Shown here: positions 56,111 to 64,000 of the stretch, piece after piece
Numbering within the stretch: the first letter of the stretch is position 1
Layout: the number at the start of each line of letters is the position of its first letter
Assembly: GCA_914767715.1 (NCBI GenBank)
Contig: OU612065.1
Coordinates: 16,430,001-16,494,000, forward strand
Source: Membranipora membranacea
Lineage: Eukaryota; Bryozoa; Gymnolaemata; Cheilostomatida; Membraniporidae
DNA length: 64,000 nt
Reading direction: 5' to 3'
The notes under the pieces: model-generated
What the model was told of the DNA's origin: nothing
Database searches by the model: none
What the model saw: only the letters and a program-made list of their open reading frames with translations
Position numbers and translations under genes: made by a program

Positions 56111-57389
56111 TTTTTGGCGATTTTAAAATAATTTGGAACGTTTTTGAATAATTTAGAGTGAGCCTGTTGGCCATGCACCAAGTTTCAACTTTTGAAATTT
56201 CTTGTCTTCATAGGTTTATTACTGATAGACAGCCTCTTTGATGTCGGTAGACTAAGAATGTTCCACACAGTATAGTTGTAGAGTCGTCGTTAGAGAAGTG
56301 GCGACTTTTGAGTCAGTTCAGTTGGTGTTGGTTTATGTTGCTCGGCGTGTTATGGGATATGAGCAGGAAGATCTCTCATAACAAGAGGGGAAATTGAACC
56401 CAGGACCTCTTGCTATCAAAACTTATAACAACTGACAACAAATTTAGGTATTGTGGTTGTAAAAATACTTTCTTTCTGGGGAAAAAAATTTGCTGATTGC
56501 TATAAATAGAAATATAAACACTTCCACAGAGAGAAGCTATTTTTTGGTTACAGTACTTATGGAATGAAAATGAAAGTAACACCTTTGTACATACCCATAT
56601 CTCGATACGCGGTAGGCATGATGGACACTACCTCCAAGCGGCTCAACACCTCAGCTGATAGTTCACATCCCCGTACATATCAATTCTATTTACCAACCAG
56701 CACTGTAGGTCACTCTGAAATAGTGTGAAGATGAACAGATGGACACTTTCTCATCTTAGCACTGGTATCCTGTCATTAGGGATAGGGTGATGGGTTGATG
56801 CAGACCTCCCAATCAGGACAAATTATGTTTTTCGGTACAAAATTACCTTGATTGAAACTTGGAACCAAAATAGTTTATCCGCAAGGGTAGTTGATATGAT
56901 GTACATTCAATGTCAATATTTTTACTGCCCAACTGTGAATTACCATATGCATTATGTCTTTCAGCTTTGTTTTTTTTTCAACCCTCATATTGTACCTTCT
57001 GGGCTCACTTATGGGGCAAAGGCAAGTGGTATTTTTCACGTTCATGATAACTTAACAAACCTGATGTAGATTGGTGGAAATCATCTCAAGTCGCAGCCAA
57101 ATGCACAACTAATTTTCTCCGCATAGGATCTGATAAAAATAAAGCAAAATAATTATGTACTTTATGTATATACCTACATGTCCTGGTGTGCTATGGCAAG
57201 TGACCAATTCTTAGCTGGAACAGGTAGGGGGCAGGATAAAATATGAAAACTAGCAAAAAAGTCAAGAACAAGACCAACAGTTATTTCTGCAATAGAGGTG
57301 GTTGTTTTGTAGATATTATGATATTATGAAAAATTTGCTTGAGGAATGTACAATCCGGTGCCAGACTCAGCCAGTCCCAATCCTGGATA

Positions 57390-58030
57390 GAGACGGGTTC
57401 AGCGACAGGCAGAGCATCCGGCCGGAAAAACTATGCCACAGACTGTAATAAAACCAGAGAGAACCAGACTATGCCAAGGCATCTCCCTTGTTGGGGACCT
57501 TGTGGAAAGTAGGCGAGCGAGGTAGACGATTATCAAGCTAGCGGCCCTAAACATTGCTACACTCACAAATAAGAGTAGAGAGATAGCTGATACGATGGTG
57601 AGGCGTAACATATGCCTACAGGAGACCAGATGGGAGGAGAAAGGCCTGGAGGAAAGGCAAGATACATTGACGATGGCGTCAAGCTGTACAACAGTGGCGG
57701 GATAAGACCGAGGAATGGTGTGGGATGAGTCATGTAACCAGGTAATCTGAGGGGATTATCAATTTGAACTTGGTGACCAAAAGGCAGACCTATAACATCG
57801 TTTCTGCCTATGCGAACAGCAAGACTGTGACGAGGAGGCCAAAGACAGATTTTGGACAGTTTGTTGCAGTGCTGCAGATGTGCTTATCTTGGCCGGAGAC
57901 ATGAACGGGCATACTGGAAGTGCAAGTTGATCGCTTAGAGACAAATGTGCAATAGCCATCAAAAACAGTGGAGTTCGAACAGAGATAAAATCACATAACA
58001 CAATGAACTACTTCCAGAACCAGGTATAAA
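57390..58030 (+). pseudogene. Decayed LINE endonuclease (exonuclease-endonuclease-phosphatase fold)
   Basis: Translated pieces in shifting frames read ALNIATLTNKSREIADTM, ICLQETRWEE, then FWTVCCSAADVLILAGDMNG. QETRW and GDMNGH are catalytic-region motifs of the endonuclease found in RTE/CR1-like LINEs. Several stops and frameshifts are present, so it is non-functional. No reverse transcriptase follows directly; a GATGGG-type repeat region begins after 58040. Confidence 0.5.
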
Positions 58031-58039
58031 CAATATGCT

Positions 58040-59165
58040 AAATTTGTCTTCTCGGACTTTGATAGCTATTCTGCGATGAGAACCTACTATTTGGCAGCCG
58101 TCGGTTGCCCAACGGACAAATAGGCTTCCGGTTGCTTTTAACGCTACCGGACATAAAATTCATGGGACAGGATTGGCTTGTAACAGATGCAAATGCACTT
58201 TAGACAGAGATGGGTTTTGTTACGGTGGAGTTTGCTGTGAAAGAAACCCATCAGGACGCCTATTTGGTGTCCAACGGTTGCCAAATAGCCGTCCGGATGG
58301 GTCTGTTTTACAATTGACATCTGCCATGAAGCCATCTGGTTGCAAAATTTGCAACAGGATTGGTTTGTGACTGCCGAGCTTTGACATTGATATAATGTGA
58401 AATGGATATTTGTCATGAGTGGATGGACCTTTAACGTAAAGATTTGTGGTGGACCGGCCACATTTTTCGCATTATAGCTGCAACAAACCCATCCAGACAG
58501 GCTTGGAATAGTAATGTTTGCTAAATTAACTCCATCCGGGTGGGTTTTGTTTGAGCAGTAATATTTGCTGTAACCATTCTTCCAGATGAGCCAAATGTGT
58601 CCGGTAAATGGCCATCAGCAACATATCTCCATAAAAGGGCCATCCGCTTATGACGAATACCCATGCGGCAATGCTAACTGGCCATCCATTTCACCTTGTA
58701 TCAATCTCGAAGTGTGACTGTAACAAACCCATCCGAATGGCCATATGGCAACTGATGGTTGCCAACTACTCATCCATATGGGCTTGGAGCAGTAACAAAC
58801 TCATCTGCATAGGCTGAGGATAGACCAGAGATGTGTGGCGGATGGCCATTTACAGAAAACATTTTTAGTACAACAGCTTGTAGCAGTAATACTTTCTGTA
58901 ACAAACCCATTTGTATGGGCTTGGAGCAGAAATTTTTGGTGTAACAAACCCAACCAAATGGGCTTAGAGCATTAATATTTGCTGTTACAGCCCTATTCAG
59001 ATGGGGTTGTCGCCCCGATGATGAGTGACTACAATCCATCCTCCTCTGGTACATACCAATCCACCTTTGTCAAATACGTGCCTGGATGCCTTTTATGTAA
59101 CCGGATGTCTATTTGGCAACTAACAGATGTCGATGCCAGGCAGACATCTAGCGGCTGCAAATAGC
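58040..59165. repeat. GATGGG repeats and dispersed repeat copy B
   Basis: A dense field of degenerate units of the form AACAAACCCATCC-N-ATGGGCTTGGAGCAGTAATA. The part from 58625 to 59150 is the second copy of the element at 42890-43225. Short open frames here shift between copies and are not conserved, so they are not counted as genes. Confidence 0.5.
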
Positions 59166-59389
59166 AGAAACAGAGAGAAAGCATTTCTCTTTGCCGACAT
59201 GCCTATATATAGGCCTGAAGTTACCACTGAACTCAATTAAGCATACCATACTTACTTGATACTTGTAGAGTTTCTTCATCTGAAGTTTCCAGTATTTTTT
59301 CAGGCTCGTCTATCGGTATTAGCCCGTGTCATAGATCGTATAACCAGATTTTCACCATTTACTGTAACCTTAACCTGCCACAGGAGGAT

Positions 59390-60960
59390 CTACAAGTATC
59401 AAAGAGTGATAAAAAAGATCATTTCACAATTTAGCGGGGAGACAAAGAATCTCTTTTTGTGGAGGTCAGGGCTGCAGTGAGGTATTAGGTACTGTGGGTT
59501 GTGCCTTCTAGAACTGCCAGGATGTGGGTGAAGTTGATGTAATCTCCCATGTCAGTCTCTACTTTACCAAAGTGGATGGCTCGGAAGAGTACAATTCTTC
59601 GCCATTCTGGTACTTAGGTTTTTCCATTCTAGTTGTTCAATCAGCTGCGAGGTGCTAGTTGTGTGGTCTGACCGCGGAACATTGTAAACACATGCGCACG
59701 GCCTTGCGTTACACAGCTTCGAGCTTTGTTGCTTGTGCTTGCGTCAGGCTACCAACCCATACTGATGATGTGTATTCTAGAATGGGCCTGACGAGTATGG
59801 GGCATACATGACATGTTACCCTATTTGGTAGGGTCACACCAGATATAAGGGCTGATTACCCTATGAGACCAGATGATCCCATAACCACCCCACTTTTGCA
59901 CCTAAGAGCTTAGTGAAGTTTTATATGCTTATTTTGCTGTCATGAGGTCTAGTTTTCAACCTATTATAACAAATTGCATTAGTTTAAACATTAATACATA
60001 GTAAAATTCTGTGTAACACTTGCTAGAATTTGGTATATTACAGTTATCTAACAATAAAACTACAGAAAATCAAATATTTTAAGAGCATGGGCGGCTGGGG
60101 TGTTACCCGGGGCCGGCGGCGGGAGTATTTTAGGGCCCCCTAGGGCCCCCAGACCAACCCAGCCTTCAAGTTTATACACCACCAGATATAGAGCCCAGCT
60201 AACTTGTCATGTATGGTATGGGGTAAGCTTTTGCTCTGAGATGTTTTAGAAAGTATGGTATTGTGTGCTCTTCTTATGAACCCTCACCTTATGCTGGCTG
60301 CTTTGTTGGTAATATAGTTGAAGTTTTCGTTCCATCTAAGAGAGCTCTCCAGCCTTAATCCTAGGTATTTTACACCCTTTGTCTTCGGGATATATGTTTC
60401 ATTATGTATGTGGTTGTTGTTGGCTCCTTTAGTTCTTTTTTGGGTAAATTTAACATGTTCGCATTTGAGAGGATTGAACTCCATCTTCCAACTACTCTCC
60501 CATACTTGGAGGGCATCTAGATTTTTTTGGAGCTGGAAAAAGTTTTCACCGGTCGAACAGATGACGTATCGTCTGCGAACATGCGGGTTTTGGATATGAC
60601 TGAGTCAGCTAGGTCGTTTATGTAGACCAGGAACAGGATTGGGCCAATTACTGAACCCTGGGATGACCTTGGCGTGGGCTATAACTATGGCCATCAACTG
60701 TAAATACTTGGGATTGACCTTCTAGTAGACTCTGTACCTAGAAAGTAGCTTGAGGGGTAACTCCGATATAAGCGAGTTTCTGAAGAAGTTATTGTGGTCA
60801 ACTTGGTCGAAAGCTTTACTGAAGTCTAGGAAACCGGCATCCGCTTCCTCTCCTTTGTCAAACTGTTGTGAAATGTCGCAAATCTGTTCTGTCAGCTGGC
60901 TCTCATAGCTTCTGAAACCATGTTGGCGCTTGCTTATTTACCTGCGTATTTACCTGCGTC
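59390..60960 (-). pseudogene. Decayed LINE reverse transcriptase
   Basis: Minus-strand pieces: ADAGFLDFSKAFDQVDHNNF near 60830; GPILFLVYINDLADSV and FADDTSS near 60600; LDALQVWESSWKMEFNPLKC and TKGVKYLGLRLESSLRWNEN (60284-60540); RPILEYTSSVWVGSLTQAQA near 59770; then a 3' part shared with 44335-44545. Stops and frameshifts occur throughout. A different lineage from the LINE at 32-33.6 kb. The GC-rich patch at 60090-60160 lies inside it. Confidence 0.5.
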
Positions 60961-61220
60961 TTCTTCGTCTCAAGCGCCAGCTCTCCAGCTGTGACTTTAG
61001 AAACTTCTGCTCAAAATCGGTTTAACATTTCCGGGTCATTAACATGTGCTTAATTTGTTGCTTTAATCGAGGAATTTTGGAATCTGACTGGCAGCAATGA
61101 CAATGCAAAAACAACAAATTAAGCAAGCGCCAAAATGGTTTCCAGAAAATACAGAAGCTATGAAAGCAGGACAGTCATATAGTTCCATAAATTAGGGTTT
61201 GCATCACAGGCCTTCTATAG

Positions 61221-61320
61221 TTGGTGCAAGTCCAGTGGTAGAGTGCCCCAGTGGTCGAGGCCTTTTCTCTCAAGAAAAGGCCTCGGCCACTGGGGCACTC
61301 GACCACTGGACTTGCACCAA
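61221..61320. repeat. Near-perfect 48-base palindrome
   Basis: Arms 61221-61268 and 61273-61320 are complementary over 48 bases with two mismatches, around a 4-base loop (CTCA). The flanks show further partial inverted similarity: GCATCACAGGCCTTC on the left and GAAGGCCTGCCCTGTGGTTTGC about 480 bases to the right, beyond the next element. Confidence 0.5.
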
Positions 61321-61323
61321 CTA

Positions 61324-61801
61324 CAGGGGCGGGTTTCAATTAGAGATTTAGCCGTGCTTTCACGGCTACAGGCCAGCTAAAGCTCAGCCACTCACCAAAT
61401 CGGGTTTCAATTAGGATAAATCTAACACACTCATAGCTGATCCTGAGCCGAATCTTGGCTGTTCTGTTTCAGACGGCTATCACTCAGCCACCATGCAATT
61501 TTATATGTAAGATATTATGTGATGTGATGCTATCGTAATTTATGATAAATTACGATTCATCAAAGTGTAATTAATCTGCAATGACAATAGACATAAAACC
61601 ACTGACTCATAAACTCTGTCGTAATTAGTGATAATGTGAAATCTCTCCAAAATGAATATCAATCTACTAACCTGAGTGACAACTGAGTGGTAGCAGGGCC
61701 TAATTGAAACATGATTAAAGTGGCTGCTAAGATCTGGCTACAGCTCAGGTTTACGTGTGCTAAATACAATTTAGCCGGATCCTAATTGAAACCAGCCCCT
61801 G
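61324..61801. mobile_element. MITE-like element with terminal inverted repeats
   Basis: The left end reads CAGGGGCGGGTTTCAATTAG and the right end is the inverse of CAGGGGCTGGTTTCAATTAG. The terminal repeats are about 20 bases with one difference, then looser similarity inwards (TTTAGCC, GGCTAAAT). Length is about 478 bases and it is non-coding. The CAGGGG start is common in hAT-type elements, but no clear target duplication was found. It appears inserted into one arm of the larger palindrome to its left. Confidence 0.5.
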
Positions 61802-62139
61802 AAGGCCTGCCCTGTGGTTTGCATGTCATCAGCAATGATGTCCTATGCAATAAGTGTACATTCAAACAGGGTTAAATTGATTCAAATCACTTACTCATTG
61901 TTCCAATGCACTTAAATAGTCCATCATTAGATAATGTAAGAGTTAGAGTCAGTACATGGACTGGTGACTCAGCGGGGAATATCTTCACAATCTATAGATT
62001 CAGCTGTGGAGTTCAGTAACTCCTTGGTTTAGTGGTCTATAATGGGCAAGAAGGTCTAGTCCTATTGATTAATTTAGTCCTTGATAATGGGCTAAACTAA
62101 CATGGAGCAGTTTGTATGGATGAATAAGGATCGATACAG

Positions 62140-62245
62140 TGGTCTAAAAAACAGCGGACTATAGACCCATTTCAAGCGTAACATAGACCAGCGGAACATC
62201 GGCGAAGCGGAACATAGAACGCACCCGGTAAATCTTAACATCCAT
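62140..62245 (-). repeat. Dispersed repeat, GTCTATGTTCCG type, copy B
   Basis: On the minus strand it reads GTTCTATGTTCCGC, then GATGTTCCGCTGGTCTATG, then GGGTCTATAGTCCGCTG, matching 50565-50660. Confidence 0.5.
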
Positions 62246-62659
62246 TCATGATTTACTCTACAGGCTACATATCCTGTTAAATGAGTAAACCCCGCCTACA
62301 ATCTTTAAGCCAATAAGATCCACATATTCTGAAGACTAACCAATCAGATTATACAAGAATCAAAACATAGTAGAAACTTGGAGCACTTTTTGTGAAGAAT
62401 TTGTCAAACCAACAATTTGGTCAAACCAAACCTTGGTCAAACCAACAATTATTGATGAAAAGAGTGAGCTGTCAGAATTTACTTCCATCATCATCATGGC
62501 AAGCCATCAATGACACTTGGAATTTGAATCACACTGATGGGGACTGACTGATACAGCAGTGTTACATGTTTGTGTATGGTGAAGGTCACTAGATTAAGGT
62601 AAGTTATTAATAATTATCGTTAGTAAATCAAACAGACATACACGATCACTTCGTACTTA

Positions 62660-63190
62660 CTTACTTACTTTGTACTTGTCGAGTAATCTCCAACTTCTGA
62701 TGAAGGTTATTGAGATGTGGCAATCTCATATATCCGTATTTCGTTTCCGGGTTAATAACTGATTGCCAAATTTAGAAAGCCATACACCCTAACCTGCCAC
62801 TGGGAGACCTGTAAGCAGCGAGCTGCCTGGTGGAAGTTGGTTCCAAAGCTTCGCAGTTTTGATGAAGAAGCTGTTCATATGAGATACCGTGTTGGTATGT
62901 GGTATTTGGTATAGCATCTGGTGTCTTCTTGCAAAGCCTGTGGTGGATGTTTGGTGTGCGAGGTAGTCGGTGATCTTAGGTGCTACCTCCTGGAAGTGCA
63001 TGGCTCTGAACAGGCCGAGACGACGGTGTTCTCTTCGTTCGCTAAGCAGCGGCCAGTCCATTGTCTCTATGAGTGCACTGACACTTGTGGTACGATCTGT
63101 TCTCTTCAGGTTGTTGACATTTCTGGCAGCACGTCTTTGGATGCTCTCCAGCTCTTTACTCTGGGTAGCAGTAGTAACTGTGCAATAATT
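62660..63190 (-). mobile_element. LINE 3' end, 5'-truncated
   Basis: The frame 63061-62789, with continuation upstream, contains WPLLSERREHRRLGLFRAMH and KTAKLWNQLPPG, the conserved C-terminal end of LINE reverse transcriptases. The 3' side ends in an AAGT-type simple repeat at about 62655-62672. No catalytic core is present. Confidence 0.5.
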
Positions 63191-64000
63191 AAACCCTCAT
63201 TTAGATCAAACCTAGGCAAATCAGCCTTTTTAAATATTTTTCATACATTTGTAACTAAATCAGCCAAGCCTCATGAATCATCATTATCATTTAATCCTAC
63301 CTAATGTCATTAACTTGTATTTTTGTTTGCCACTCTCTGTTTCTTCTTTTCTTTTTTCATCTTATTCATGCAATTTATGATACCATGCTTTCATTATCCT
63401 ACTCACTATATAGTATGTTACACCCTAACACTTGTATCTTTTTATTCAAGTCATTTTTTGTATCTATGTTAATGTGTGTGAGGTCAACAAGTTATTTTTA
63501 ATTTGCTTTAATTATAAACTTTTAGAAAACCTCAATAAATAAATAGAATAAATAAATAAATTATATATTTAAATTAATTAATCAATAGGCCTATATAATA
63601 TTCAATATATTTATTAATATATTAAATAACCATGGATTGTAATCCCTGGGAGAAGATTGTATGGGATGATGAGTCTCATAATGCTCATACAATATCCACT
63701 TAGGGGTCCTGATGATCTAGTCTTCAAATAACAAGATAGATGATAGTAATTACATATTATTATTAATTATTATTGTATGTATGTACATGATATAATGATG
63801 TTAACAAACAAATTTTTCTTCCTGTTTCCCCATCAAGGAACAGGAGAGCACACACTCATTCACTCAAATGTTAGAACAGAGAGTCATAACTCCTCAGCTG
63901 TACTATTATTCCAATCCTTGCAATGCCGCTTGATTGGAAAGCTATATTTTTGGTTGCCCTTATGTTATGAATTTTTCAAACATAATGAACACACGAACAC
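63191..64000. other. Right edge, nothing recognised
   Basis: AT-rich, with a TAAATAAA-type simple stretch at about 63530-63620. No gene is supported. Confidence 0.5.

Noticed and set aside
56285-56420. Possible tRNA-derived SINE (GGGTTCAATTTCCCC on minus strand)
   Set aside because: The A-box-like and B-box-like motifs are on opposite strands, so no coherent element can be read.
58144-59164. Several overlapping open frames in both strands
   Set aside because: They lie in degenerate repeats and frames are not kept between copies.
60085-60160. GC-rich patch considered as a CpG island or promoter
   Set aside because: Short, inside a decayed LINE region, no gene starts next to it.

Overview
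This is animal (metazoan) nuclear DNA, AT-rich and intron-rich. Exons are short and bounded by GT/AG sites, most introns are 200-1500 bases, and there is no operon structure. The gene set (a type I cGMP-dependent kinase, a PR-domain zinc-finger protein, a UPF0489 protein) is typical of animals, and a marine invertebrate is the most likely source. The sequence alone does not decide the phylum. I built the gene models by hand from splice signals and reading-frame phase. Exon lengths add up to open frames in the three best models and in the visible exons of the UPF0489 gene.

Layout. From 40 to 14946 (minus) lies a cGMP-dependent protein kinase gene that runs off the left edge. It has two alternative dimerisation/autoinhibitory first exons that match the vertebrate PKG I-alpha and I-beta types, plus a third candidate first exon that would skip the first cyclic-nucleotide site. 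From 15.7 to 20.4 kb (minus) are two genes I do not recognise. From 21.2 to 29.2 kb (minus) is a 637-residue coiled-coil protein with an LC3-interacting-like motif near its N-terminus and a small C-terminal zinc finger, an architecture like that of selective autophagy receptors. It contains five symmetric microexons of 33 or 42 bases. From 33.6 to 36.1 kb (plus) is a UPF0489 (C5orf22-like) gene, with a 5'-truncated LINE lying antisense immediately upstream of its first recognisable exon. It converges on a complete 15-exon PRDM10-like gene at 36.4-42.8 kb (minus).

From 42.9 kb to the right edge I find no convincing host gene. This part is a repeat landscape: dispersed GATGGG-rich repeats, a tandem array of about 430 bases per unit (48.2-50.3 kb), strong hairpins (50.97-51.08 and 61.22-61.32 kb), a MITE-like element, decayed LINE fragments at several places, and a decayed Ty3/gypsy-type RNase H fragment.

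The genes are unrelated in function apart from possible signalling roles. The most interesting features are the PKG alternative first exons, the coiled-coil microexon ladder, and the large hairpins.

[Form note: the original answer gave no confidence for any feature; the uniform 0.5 is a placeholder required by the schema, not an estimate.]
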